NCBI RefSeq assembly: GCF_022828245.2 | Contig: NZ_CP157587.1 | Span: forward strand, 186,001-250,000 | Length of the DNA: 64,000 bases | DNA from: Nanosynbacter sp900555675 | Lineage (GTDB): Bacteria; Patescibacteriota; Saccharimonadia; Saccharimonadales; Saccharimonadaceae | Direction of reading: 5' to 3' | Shown: positions 1-7,381 of the stretch, piece by piece | Layout of the letters: every line of letters begins with the position of its first letter | Numbering within the stretch: the stretch's first letter is position 1 | Notes under the pieces: model-generated | The model's input: the letters and a program-made list of their open reading frames with translations, nothing else | The model's database searches: none | Told to the model about the DNA's origin: nothing | Position numbers and translations under genes: made by a program

Positions 1-366
1 ATGGCTTCAGGTGACTTGGAAAAGCGTTACAATAAGCTTGAGGTGCAGCGCTTCCAAGAGGAAATCGACAGCTTGAATATGAAATATGGCGGCATTAAGG
101 ATTTGATGGGCAAGCCAGGCGCTGTTGTTGTAGTTGACGCATTGACCGACGCAAATGCAGTTCGCGAGGCTCAAACTTTGAGTGTGCCAGTATTTGCGAT
201 TGTTGACACCAATGTTAACCCGACAGGAATTGATTACGTAATTCCAGGTAACGACGACGCTGTTAAGGGCATTCAATTGCTATTAGACTACTTCACCGCA
301 GCTGTTGCTGAAGGTGCAGGTAGTGTAAAGGTTGAAGAAAAACCAGCTAAAAAAGAGGAGAAATAG
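1..366 (+). CDS. rpsB: 30S ribosomal protein S2, C-terminal part
   Basis: This is the second half of ribosomal protein S2, a small-subunit protein that helps dock S1 and shape the mRNA exit region. The 121 residues carry the S2 signatures GGIKDLMGKPGAVVVVDAL, PVFAIVDTNVNP and DYVIPGNDDAVKGIQLL. A full S2 is about 240 residues, so the gene begins upstream of the window and the ATG at base 1 is only an internal Met codon. The tail is Lys/Glu-rich. The tsf gene starts 2 nt after the stop, with its ribosome-binding site inside the last codons, which is the usual rpsB-tsf operon. Confidence 0.95.
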   Translation: MASGDLEKRYNKLEVQRFQEEIDSLNMKYGGIKDLMGKPGAVVVVDALTDANAVREAQTLSVPVFAIVDTNVNPTGIDYVIPGNDDAVKGIQLLLDYFTAAVAEGAGSVKVEEKPAKKEEK

Positions 367-367
367 G

Positions 368-964
368 ATGGGTGTTTCTGTTGACGATATCAAAAAATTG
401 CGTGAATTGACCGGCGTAGGCTTGACTGACGCTAAGAAAGCTTTGGTTGAAGCTGAGGGCGATTTCGATAAAGCTTTGGAAGCTATGCGCAAAAAAGGCT
501 TGACGAAAGCTGAAAAGAAAGGTGACCGCGAAGCTCGTGAAGGTTTGATCGAAGGTTATGTTCACTCTGGTCGAATCGGCGTTATCGTTGAGGTAAACTG
601 CGAAACCGATTTCGTGGCTCGACTTGACGACTTTAAGACGTTGGCGCACGAAGTCGCTATGCAAATTGCAGCGATGAGCCCAAAGTATGTTTCTGAAGCT
701 GACATTCCAGCAGAGGAAATGGAGCGCGTTAAAGCTGAGCTTATGGCTAGCGAATCTTTGGCAAGCAAGCCTGAAGAAATGCGCGAAAAGATTGTTGAAG
801 GTCAATTGAAGAAGCACTTTGCTGAGCAGGTTCTTATGAGCCAGGCTTACATCTTGGACGATTCTAAGACTGTTGAGCAGCACATTAAGGAAGCAATTGC
901 GAAATTAGGCGAGAACATCGTAGTTCGTCAATTCAAGCGAATTGAGCTGGGCGTAAGCGAATAG
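368..964 (+). CDS. tsf: Elongation factor Ts
   Basis: EF-Ts recharges EF-Tu by exchanging GDP for GTP. The protein has 198 residues from the ATG at 368. An in-frame start further upstream (332) is rejected because it would overlap rpsB, and AGAGGAGA lies just before 368. The N-terminal UBA-like segment contains LRELTGVGLTDAKKAL, and the hallmark CETDFVAR sits near residue 80. It is much shorter than the E. coli protein (283 aa) and resembles the compact form of Thermus, which lacks part of the dimerisation region. It is co-transcribed with rpsB and followed by a terminator. Confidence 0.96.
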   Translation: MGVSVDDIKKLRELTGVGLTDAKKALVEAEGDFDKALEAMRKKGLTKAEKKGDREAREGLIEGYVHSGRIGVIVEVNCETDFVARLDDFKTLAHEVAMQIAAMSPKYVSEADIPAEEMERVKAELMASESLASKPEEMREKIVEGQLKKHFAEQVLMSQAYILDDSKTVEQHIKEAIAKLGENIVVRQFKRIELGVSE

Positions 965-983
965 ATTTTCACGCAGAGAAGAA

Positions 984-1016
984 GTCGGCCGTAGCAATGC
1001 GGTCGATTTTTTATTT
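984..1016 (+). terminator. Rho-independent terminator after tsf
   Basis: A 7-bp stem (985-991 with 1000-1006, one G-T wobble) is followed by six T residues. It closes the rpsB-tsf transcript. Confidence 0.8.
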
Positions 1017-1039
1017 TGTCAATATTTATCATAAGCATA

Positions 1040-1068
1040 TTGACAATATCGCAAATATGTGCTAGTAT
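1040..1068 (+). promoter_or_regulatory. Sigma-70-type promoter, TTGACA-17-TAGTAT
   Basis: A perfect -35 box (1040-1045) and the -10 box TAGTAT (1063-1068) are separated by 17 nt, with an extended TGc before the -10. It reads into the gene starting at 1112, which has a conventional leader with an AAAGGAAAG ribosome-binding site. Confidence 0.8.
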
Positions 1069-1111
1069 GGGTACATATCAAAAATGATAGTAAAAACAAA
1101 AAAGGAAAGAT

Positions 1112-2197
1112 ATGAGCGAAAAACCAAAGGTAAAATTTAATCCAAACGCTGATGTGCCTGATACAATGACATATGAGCTTAGGGATATACCAAAGTCGCG
1201 TGATGAGCGTATTGCTGACGGTCAAGAGAAAGTTGCTGCGCTGAAGAATAAGGCTAAAGAAGGTCTTGGTCGCGTATGGAAGGGTTTGAAAGATAGTTTT
1301 TATATTGGTGTGAGTCGGGGTTCTGAATTACCTGGACAGATTGCTGAAGGAGCTGGACGCGCTAAGGAACAAATAGGCAATACTTTGTCTGAAGCAAAGA
1401 ATAAGGCTGCAGAATTGTTTGCGGGCGGTCGAGAGTTTATTCTTCAGAAAGCCTCAGAAGCCCGTACGCGAAAAGAAGAAAGGCAAAAAGCTCGTCAAGA
1501 ACGCAAGGAAGCTCGGGCTAAGGCTAAAGAACAGCGCGAGTTGGATAGACAGAAATATAACGAAGCACGGGAGCAGGATAAGGCAGGCAATGAGGCTGAC
1601 AAGTCGACAATTGATAGCAATAAAGAGACTGTAAAAAACTCTAAGCAAGAACAAAAAGAGGCTGTCGTCAAGCTGGAAGAATTAGAAAAGATACGACGAG
1701 AGGCGGAAGAGAAGGCTAAGAAAGCTGCCGCTGAGTATGACGCCGCAAAGAAGGCATTTGAAGCTGATCAAACGAATGAGAAGTTGTGCTTGGAGGCTGA
1801 TAAAAAGCGTAATCTGGCTGAGGCTGCCGCAGTGGATTTGAAGCTTGCTGAACTTGATGTTAGTGAGCAGAAGAGTAAGATTGATTCTGCCGAGGAAGAA
1901 ATTGATAAGGCTAAGAGTGAAATAGATAAAGCTAAGGAAGCCATGAAGGAGCGTGCAGGAAAAGCCCGGGAACGTAAAAACGCACGACGACAAGCTCGCA
2001 GAGAGGCTCTCGGTGACAAATGGGAATCTGCCAAAGATAAACTGGCGCGGGTTGCTGGCAAGAGCGCGAACTGGATGCTGAATCTTGGTAGAAGGGCTGT
2101 TGCGGGAGCTGGTAGGGCTGTCGGTAGGGCTGCTAGGGCGGTCGCCAACAAACTTGACCCAGTTGAGGCAAATAGCGAATCAAGCAACGGTAAATAA
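1112..2197 (+). CDS. Lys/Ala/Glu-rich coiled-coil protein of unknown function
   Basis: I do not recognise this 361-residue protein. Its N-terminal ~60 residues look folded and contain TYELRDIPKSRDERIADG. From about residue 115 to 300 it is almost uninterrupted charged helix rich in K, E, A and R, which predicts a long coiled coil. The C-terminal ~50 residues (GKSANWMLNLGRRAVAGAGR onward) are basic and could bind nucleic acid or membrane. No signal peptide or clear membrane segment is visible. It has its own strong promoter and sits alone between tsf and the next small gene. A structural or nucleoid/envelope-linking role is possible, but the sequence does not establish one. Confidence 0.75.
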   Translation: MSEKPKVKFNPNADVPDTMTYELRDIPKSRDERIADGQEKVAALKNKAKEGLGRVWKGLKDSFYIGVSRGSELPGQIAEGAGRAKEQIGNTLSEAKNKAAELFAGGREFILQKASEARTRKEERQKARQERKEARAKAKEQRELDRQKYNEAREQDKAGNEADKSTIDSNKETVKNSKQEQKEAVVKLEELEKIRREAEEKAKKAAAEYDAAKKAFEADQTNEKLCLEADKKRNLAEAAAVDLKLAELDVSEQKSKIDSAEEEIDKAKSEIDKAKEAMKERAGKARERKNARRQARREALGDKWESAKDKLARVAGKSANWMLNLGRRAVAGAGRAVGRAARAVANKLDPVEANSESSNGK

Positions 2198-2238
2198 GCA
2201 TAATTGATAATAAAACATAAAAAGGATATTATAAAATC

Positions 2239-2574
2239 ATGAATAACGACCAAACCCAATTAAACATTCGAGTAACAATAGTCACCAAGGCACAGCTGAA
2301 TTCAATCGGCATCAATCTACCGGAAGATCAGATGCAGGCGCTGATTCAGCACGTAGAAGATACGATCAATAGCCAAATTGGCGAAGAAATCGTTGAATCT
2401 CTGGACGATGATCAGCTGAAAGAGTTGGTACAGATGCAGGACAATGACGCGCCAGCTGAAGAAATTGACGCATGGATTCGTGCACGAGTTCCAGAATATG
2501 ATGAGATCATTGAAGATAACGTGGCGATTGTTCTGGGTGAATTAGCTGATAACTCTGATGCGATTCAAGCATAA
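2239..2574 (+). CDS. Small acidic helical protein of unknown function
   Basis: This 111-residue acidic protein has no signal peptide or membrane segment. It begins with a short beta-like stretch (LNIRVTIVTKAQL) and continues as helices rich in D and E. It resembles small Patescibacteria-type uncharacterised proteins (DUF5663-like), but I cannot confirm that family. It lies 41 nt after the coiled-coil gene with AAAGGATAT upstream, so the two are probably co-transcribed, and it ends at a bidirectional terminator shared with recF. Confidence 0.75.
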   Translation: MNNDQTQLNIRVTIVTKAQLNSIGINLPEDQMQALIQHVEDTINSQIGEEIVESLDDDQLKELVQMQDNDAPAEEIDAWIRARVPEYDEIIEDNVAIVLGELADNSDAIQA

Positions 2575-2589
2575 ATAAGCCTAGGAAAA

Positions 2590-2623
2590 ATAAATCCGCC
2601 TTCACATGAGAGGGCGGATTTTA
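2590..2623. terminator. Bidirectional terminator between convergent genes
   Basis: A 9-bp perfect stem (2592-2600 with 2613-2621) has T-rich sequence on its 3' side in both directions. It serves the + strand pair ending at 2574 and the minus-strand recF, whose stop codon lies inside it. Confidence 0.8.
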
Positions 2624-3673
2624 TTGTGTGGAAATTATTGAGCAGCCGTCTTTTTGGTGGCGCGCATCTGTCGTGGTGACGATGAATTGATGATTCTGGA
2701 TGGTTTCTTGGAGGAGTTTTTCGCGAGTGGCGTCTAGTTCCGAGAAAACGTCGTCCAGTAGAATTAGCGGTCGAGATTGACTGACTTCTGTTTGAAGTTC
2801 TAGCTCTAATAATTTGAACGCCAGCATAATAGTTCGCATTTCGCCACGTGAAGCAACTTTAATAGCGGGCTGATTATGGAGGAAAATTGTGAAATCTTCA
2901 CGGTGTGGTCCAGCCGAAGTAAATCCTGTGACTATTTCATATTCGCGGGATTTTCCTAAGCGATTGAGTAGGGCTTGGTCGTAATTTTCCAGGGGTACAA
3001 TAGCGCCATATTCGATGGATAATTGCGTGTCCTTTCCCGCCAAAGATTCGTATAAATTTTTTATGCGAGGCTCGTTTATCTGGAGAAATTTGGCTCGTTT
3101 TTGGGCAATGTTGGTTGCATATTGGACAAATTTTATGTCCCAAGCAAACAGGTTGTCGCGCCAAATTGATGAGTCTTCTTGGTGGGACTTTAAGAGTTCG
3201 TTGCGCTGTAAAAGAGTGCGATTGAAAGCTCTTAAATCCGTGTCGTATTTGGGGTCAAGTCGGGCGATTAAGTCATCCAGAAAGTCGCGTCGTCGGGACG
3301 GTGAGGAGGAAATTAATCTTAGTTCGCTTGGCTCAAACAAAACGACAGGCAAGCGGTTTTTTCTGGTTAAAGCCTTTGATTTGGCGTCGTTGATAATGAA
3401 TTCTTTGTTGATTTTTCCGGAAATTGAGTCTAGCTTAATACGTCGCTCGCCAAAATCGCCCTCCAGATGAACAATTGTTTGCGGAGCGTTCAGCGTCATG
3501 CAATCACTGAGGCTGCCACGAAAACTACTGCCGCGTAGCGCCACATAAACTGCCTCAAGCAGATTCGTCTTGCCGGTGCCATTTGGTCCAACGATTACCG
3601 TCCCAGAATTGCTAAAAGTCGCTTCGTGCAGATGATAAGACCGAAAATTGTATAGCTTAATCTTAGAAATCAC
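2621..3673 (-). CDS. recF: DNA replication and repair protein RecF
   Basis: RecF is an SMC-like ATPase that loads RecA at ssDNA gaps together with RecO and RecR. The 350-residue protein has a Walker A (VGPNGTGKTNLLEAVYVAL) near residue 35, a signature-like RGEMRTIMLAFKLLE, and Walker B LILLDDVFSELD near the C terminus. I place the start at the GTG at 3673 (VISKIKLYNFRSY). The open frame continues upstream but would run into frr, and a TATAAT lies exactly 6 nt before this GTG, which implies a leaderless mRNA. recO is at 40.9 kb. Unusually, recF is not beside dnaN or gyrB here, and it points against its neighbours. Confidence 0.93.
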   Translation of the reverse strand: MISKIKLYNFRSYHLHEATFSNSGTVIVGPNGTGKTNLLEAVYVALRGSSFRGSLSDCMTLNAPQTIVHLEGDFGERRIKLDSISGKINKEFIINDAKSKALTRKNRLPVVLFEPSELRLISSSPSRRRDFLDDLIARLDPKYDTDLRAFNRTLLQRNELLKSHQEDSSIWRDNLFAWDIKFVQYATNIAQKRAKFLQINEPRIKNLYESLAGKDTQLSIEYGAIVPLENYDQALLNRLGKSREYEIVTGFTSAGPHREDFTIFLHNQPAIKVASRGEMRTIMLAFKLLELELQTEVSQSRPLILLDDVFSELDATREKLLQETIQNHQFIVTTTDARHQKDGCSIISTQ

Positions 3674-3679
3674 TCTGTT

Positions 3680-3685
3680 ATTATA
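3680..3685 (-). promoter_or_regulatory. -10 box of recF
   Basis: TATAAT on the minus strand with 6 nt between it and the GTG start. No convincing -35 box is visible. Predicted leaderless start. Confidence 0.6.
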
Positions 3686-3732
3686 GCACGGGGCGCGAGG
3701 CAAAATTAGCAGACAAGACGCTTGAAGTTTGA

Positions 3733-3738
3733 TATAAT
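3733..3738 (+). promoter_or_regulatory. -10 box of the frr operon
   Basis: TATAAT 25 nt before the frr ATG, leaving room for a leader that carries the strong GGAGGAAAT ribosome-binding site. Confidence 0.55.
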
Positions 3739-3763
3739 AACGGATAGATAAATTGGAGGAAAT

Positions 3764-4318
3764 ATGTTCGACACAAACCCTTATGAAGAAAAAATGAATG
3801 CAGCGTTTAGCTTTTTTCAAGATGAATTGAAGAAGGTGCGAACGGGCAGGGCGCACGCTGGAATGCTCGACGGCATTATGGTTGAGGCTTACGGTACGAA
3901 AATGCCACTTAATCAAGTCGCAAACGTTACCGCACCTGAGGCGCAAATGTTGTTAGTTACACCATTTGACCCGAGTAACATTACGGCAATTTCTTCTGCA
4001 ATTCGCGATAACCAAAGCTTGGGTTTCAATCCATCTGATGATGGACGAGTGGTTCGCGTTCCAGTTCCGGCCTTGACCGAAGAGCGCCGCCATCAATTGG
4101 TGAAACAGGTTAGCGAGAAGGTTGAGGAGGCTCGAATTGCGATGCGAAATATTCGTCAGGATGCCCTTAAGGACGCTAAGCGAATGAAGGACAATAAAGA
4201 GCTGAGTGAAGACGATTTGAAGCGTGTAGAGAAAGAAATTGACGGCTTAATGAGCAAGATGCAGGCGCAAATTGACGAGGCATTTAAGGCGAAAGAAAAG
4301 GACGTCTTAACAGTTTAA
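3764..4318 (+). CDS. frr: Ribosome recycling factor
   Basis: RRF splits post-termination ribosomes together with EF-G. The 184 residues match the family length (about 185). Recognisable parts are the N-terminal helix ending in LKKVRTGRAHAGMLDG, PLNQVANVTAPEAQMLLVTPFDP, and the C-terminal three-helix bundle with RNIRQDALKDAKRMKDNKE. The ATG at 3764 follows GGAGGAAAT. It heads an operon with the nucleotidyltransferase-like gene, uppS, rseP, a CPBP protease and proS. Its TAA overlaps the next ATG by one base. Confidence 0.97.
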   Translation: MFDTNPYEEKMNAAFSFFQDELKKVRTGRAHAGMLDGIMVEAYGTKMPLNQVANVTAPEAQMLLVTPFDPSNITAISSAIRDNQSLGFNPSDDGRVVRVPVPALTEERRHQLVKQVSEKVEEARIAMRNIRQDALKDAKRMKDNKELSEDDLKRVEKEIDGLMSKMQAQIDEAFKAKEKDVLTV

Positions 4319-4737
4319 TGAGCGAAACTTTTGCCGACAAAGTGAAGGCGTTGAATTTGCCGTTGGATCAAATTATTGTTATTGGTAGCGGGATTTTGGA
4401 TCAATTGGGGATTCGTCCAGCTAGTGATATTGATCTTGCGGCGAGTTCTGATTTGATGAAAAAGCTCTCTGAGGAAAGTGGCGATTGGATTAAAAAGTTT
4501 GACGACAATCAGCGTTTTTATTTTGTAAAAGATGATGGTTCGGCTGAAGTTTGGGACGGCTGGGTTTTTGATGGGCAGGCTGTTGGCTATGATGATTTGC
4601 TTGATTATGCGGTAGAATATGATGGCGTGAGGTTCGTCAATTTAGAGTTTTTATATCAATGGAAAAAATGGCGTAGTCGCGAAAAAGATGTTAAAGATGT
4701 AAAATTAATTGATGAATGGAGGGCAGATAATGAGTGA
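4318..4737 (+). CDS. Small nucleotidyltransferase-fold protein
   Basis: This 139-residue protein has the pattern IVIGSGILDQLGIRPASDID near its N terminus. The GSG turn followed by a D-x-D pair is typical of the minimal nucleotidyltransferase (Pol beta-like) fold, where the acids bind metal. The remainder (WDGWVFDGQAVGYDDLLDYA, EFLYQWKKWRSREKD) recalls small proteins that act on nucleotides or tRNA ends, but the substrate cannot be read from the sequence. It is translationally coupled to frr (1-nt overlap) and overlaps uppS by 8 nt. The family-level call is moderate; an antitoxin-like MNT protein is another possibility. Confidence 0.65.
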   Translation: MSETFADKVKALNLPLDQIIVIGSGILDQLGIRPASDIDLAASSDLMKKLSEESGDWIKKFDDNQRFYFVKDDGSAEVWDGWVFDGQAVGYDDLLDYAVEYDGVRFVNLEFLYQWKKWRSREKDVKDVKLIDEWRADNE

Positions 4738-5425
4738 AAATGCTAATTTGCCGCGGCATATAGGGTTTATTGTTGATGGAAATCGGCGATGGGCAAAACA
4801 GCATGGTCTGCCGGCGTATGAAGGACATCTGGCGGGCTATAACGCGCTAAAAGACGTGGCGCTAGAGGTTCTTCATCGAGGCGTGAAATACGCGAGCGCT
4901 TATGTTTTTAGTACAGAGAACTGGAAGCGATCAGAGGAAGAAGTCCGACATTTGATGAAATTATTATTGAACATACTGAAGGCTGATCTTCCGATATTTA
5001 TTGAAAACGAGGTTCGCTTGAGGGTTGTTGGGTCCAGGGAAGGTCTGTCGGATCAATTGATCAAAGCGATTGACGAGGCTGAGGAGAAAACTGCCGATCT
5101 GAAAAATGGAGAATTGGTTTTATGTTTGAATTATGGCGGACATTTGGAAATTGCTGATGCGGTTAAAAAAATTGTTCAATCTGGAATTTCTGCTGAGGAA
5201 ATTACGCCTGAGTTGATTGCTCAAAATATATATGCGCCAGAGGTGCCGCCGTGTGATTTGATTGTTAGAACTTCTAGTGAACAGCGGCTCAGCAACTTTA
5301 TGTTGTGGCGCTCGGCGTACAGCGAATTGATGTTTATTGAGAAGAATTGGCCAGACATGACGGTGGACGACGTGTCGGTGATTTTAGAGGAATATGCTAA
5401 TCGGAATAGGCGGTTTGGAAAATGA
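4730..5425 (+). CDS. uppS: Isoprenyl transferase (undecaprenyl diphosphate synthase)
   Basis: This cis-prenyltransferase condenses isopentenyl diphosphate onto an allylic diphosphate to make the C55 lipid carrier for peptidoglycan. The 231-residue protein has the active-site block HIGFIVDGNRRWAKQHGLPA near residue 12, STENWKRSEEEV near 64, and the C-terminal LIVRTSSEQRLSNFMLWRSA. Family proteins more often read RTGGE at that last place, so SSE is a mild variation. The start at 4730 has GGAGGG upstream; an alternative Met 7 codons earlier lacks this. Its stop overlaps the rseP start. Confidence 0.95.
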   Translation: MSENANLPRHIGFIVDGNRRWAKQHGLPAYEGHLAGYNALKDVALEVLHRGVKYASAYVFSTENWKRSEEEVRHLMKLLLNILKADLPIFIENEVRLRVVGSREGLSDQLIKAIDEAEEKTADLKNGELVLCLNYGGHLEIADAVKKIVQSGISAEEITPELIAQNIYAPEVPPCDLIVRTSSEQRLSNFMLWRSAYSELMFIEKNWPDMTVDDVSVILEEYANRNRRFGK

Positions 5426-6582
5426 TTATTTGGGGAATACTTTTAGGGCTATTTGTTCTCATTTTATTGGTGGTTTTGCATGAATTAGGTCATGCTATTG
5501 TCGCCAAGAGAAACAGCGTTAAGGTTGAAGAGTTCGGAGTCGGGTTTCCGCCTGCCGCAAAAAAATGGAAAGTAAAGCGAAGTTTCTTGGGCGAGAACGT
5601 AACGTTTAGCTTGAACTGGCTGCCGCTTGGTGGGTTTGTCAGATTGAAAGGCGAATACGATTCCGCAAAAGGCGAAGGCACATACGGCGGATCGACGTTT
5701 TGGGTGAAGACGAAGATTCTGCTGGCTGGCGTTATGATGAACTGGATAACTGCGATTGTTTTGTTCACGATTCTTGCGATAATTGGCATGCCGAAAATTC
5801 TATCAAACCAAATCCAATTGCCATTTGATACAGAGTTCAGGCGTTCGCCGGTGGCGATAGCAAAAGTTACGCCAGGTTCGCCTGCCGATAAAGCTGGGCT
5901 TAAGATTAATGATCAATTGGTGCAAATAAATAATCAACCGCTTACAGAGGCGGGAAAGTTGCCAGTTGTAACGAAGGAGAATGCTGGCAAAAAAATCAAC
6001 GTTAAGTATAGGCGTGACGGCAAAGAGTCAACTATTGACGTCCAGTTGAATGATGAAAAGTCCGTGAAGGGAAGCGGATATCTGGGTGTTGTTCCGGGGC
6101 AGACGGAGAAAATGTATAGCACATGGTCGGCGCCTATTGTGGGTGTGGCGACTACTGGGCAATTGTCATACGAAACTATCAAAGGCGTTGGTGTGTTATT
6201 GGTGAAAACCGTGCACGGATCAATTGGGCAAATATTCGGTTCTGCAGAATCAAAAGAATCTGCACGAGCTGATTTGGCCTCTGTCAGCGGGAGCGTAGCA
6301 GGACCAATTGGCATATTGGGCGTATTATTCCCGTCGGTTGTCAGTTCTGGAATTGAGTACATCATTTTCGTGGCGGCGTTAATCTCGCTGACGCTGGCGG
6401 TGATGAACATTTTACCAATTCCAGCGCTTGACGGTGGTCGCTGGTTCACTATGACGATTTTCCGCTTATTTAAGAAAGATTTAACAAAAGAGCGCGAGGA
6501 AAATATTCAGGCAACTGGTATGTTGGTCCTATTAATCTTAACAATTTTGGTGACGATCAGTGATGTTGGAAAACTCTTCTAA
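5422..6582 (+). CDS. rseP: Site-2 membrane metalloprotease RseP/MMP family
   Basis: This intramembrane zinc protease cuts anti-sigma factors or leftover signal peptides in the membrane. In 386 residues one sees the first membrane helix with VLHELGHAIVAK (HExxH zinc site, residues ~19-25), GGFVRLKGE, a PDZ domain around TPGSPADKAGLKINDQLVQI, and a last core segment with NILPIPALDGGRW, which carries the third zinc ligand. Length and domain order are normal. It starts 4 nt inside the end of uppS, so the two are coupled, and the next protease gene overlaps its end. Confidence 0.95.
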   Translation: MIIWGILLGLFVLILLVVLHELGHAIVAKRNSVKVEEFGVGFPPAAKKWKVKRSFLGENVTFSLNWLPLGGFVRLKGEYDSAKGEGTYGGSTFWVKTKILLAGVMMNWITAIVLFTILAIIGMPKILSNQIQLPFDTEFRRSPVAIAKVTPGSPADKAGLKINDQLVQINNQPLTEAGKLPVVTKENAGKKINVKYRRDGKESTIDVQLNDEKSVKGSGYLGVVPGQTEKMYSTWSAPIVGVATTGQLSYETIKGVGVLLVKTVHGSIGQIFGSAESKESARADLASVSGSVAGPIGILGVLFPSVVSSGIEYIIFVAALISLTLAVMNILPIPALDGGRWFTMTIFRLFKKDLTKEREENIQATGMLVLLILTILVTISDVGKLF

Positions 6583-7369
6583 GAAATTAAAAAACCGCAA
6601 ATGGTGGCTGATTTTGGCGCTCCCAGCTTGGGTTTATGGCGTATTTTTGGCGGTGGAAGTTGTTGTTTCATTGGCGGTCGGTGCTTTGGCAAAAATCGGC
6701 GTACCTCTCAATTCTGTGAATCCAGTTATTTTTCATACGGTGCTTTCGGTTGTTGTATATATTTTGTCGCTAATTGTCGTGATTTCTGTACCGTTTTTGG
6801 TTAAGAAGCGCCGAACAACTTTGAGCAATTTGGGCGTGAATGATTGGCCAACGTTTTTGGAAATATTCATCTCTCCGTTTGCTTTCGTGGCGTACTTTTT
6901 ACTAACAATGGTTACGATGAGCATTGCCAGTGGTGTTTTCTCGGTGGATATGCAGCAAAAGCAGGCCATACCGTTCAGTCAGAGTATGTTGGCGACTCAT
7001 TGGCAATTTATCATGGCGTTTGTTGTATTGGTGGTGCTGGCGCCGATTGTTGAAGAACTTTTGTATCGCGGATATCTTTACGGCAAGTTGCGTAATTCTT
7101 TCTCGATTTGGCTATCAATTATCGTAACGAGCATAGCGTTTGGCGCGGCACATCTTTGGGTTGGTCCAGATTCGCCATTGCAATGGGCGGTGGCAGTTGA
7201 TACATTTACTTTAAGCCTGGTTATGTGTGCGACCAGGGAATATACTGGCGCAATTTGGGTGCCTATTATGATGCATATGGCGAAAAACGGAATAGCGTTT
7301 TATTTCTTGTTTATCAATACGGGCGCGATTAATCAGACAGAATCGTTATTGCCATTTATATTTATGTAA
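6563..7369 (+). CDS. CPBP-family intramembrane metalloprotease
   Basis: This 268-residue protein has about six to eight membrane helices and the CPBP (Abi, type II CAAX protease-like) motifs: EELLYRGYLYGKLR, where the EE pair and R are the active-site signature, then AHLWVG, then a later HMAKNG. Such proteins cleave membrane substrates and in some species process bacteriocins or prenylated proteins. The native substrate is unknown. It overlaps the end of rseP by about 20 nt, so two intramembrane proteases are made from one message. A GTG one codon earlier (6560) is an equally possible start. Confidence 0.85.
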   Translation: MLENSSKKLKNRKWWLILALPAWVYGVFLAVEVVVSLAVGALAKIGVPLNSVNPVIFHTVLSVVVYILSLIVVISVPFLVKKRRTTLSNLGVNDWPTFLEIFISPFAFVAYFLLTMVTMSIASGVFSVDMQQKQAIPFSQSMLATHWQFIMAFVVLVVLAPIVEELLYRGYLYGKLRNSFSIWLSIIVTSIAFGAAHLWVGPDSPLQWAVAVDTFTLSLVMCATREYTGAIWVPIMMHMAKNGIAFYFLFINTGAINQTESLLPFIFM

Positions 7370-7381
7370 AGGAGAAAAAAT

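Noticed and set aside
2621..3946. Longer recF starting at 3946
   Set aside because: The extra N-terminal residues do not look like RecF, overlap frr, and would bypass the promoter right before GTG 3673.
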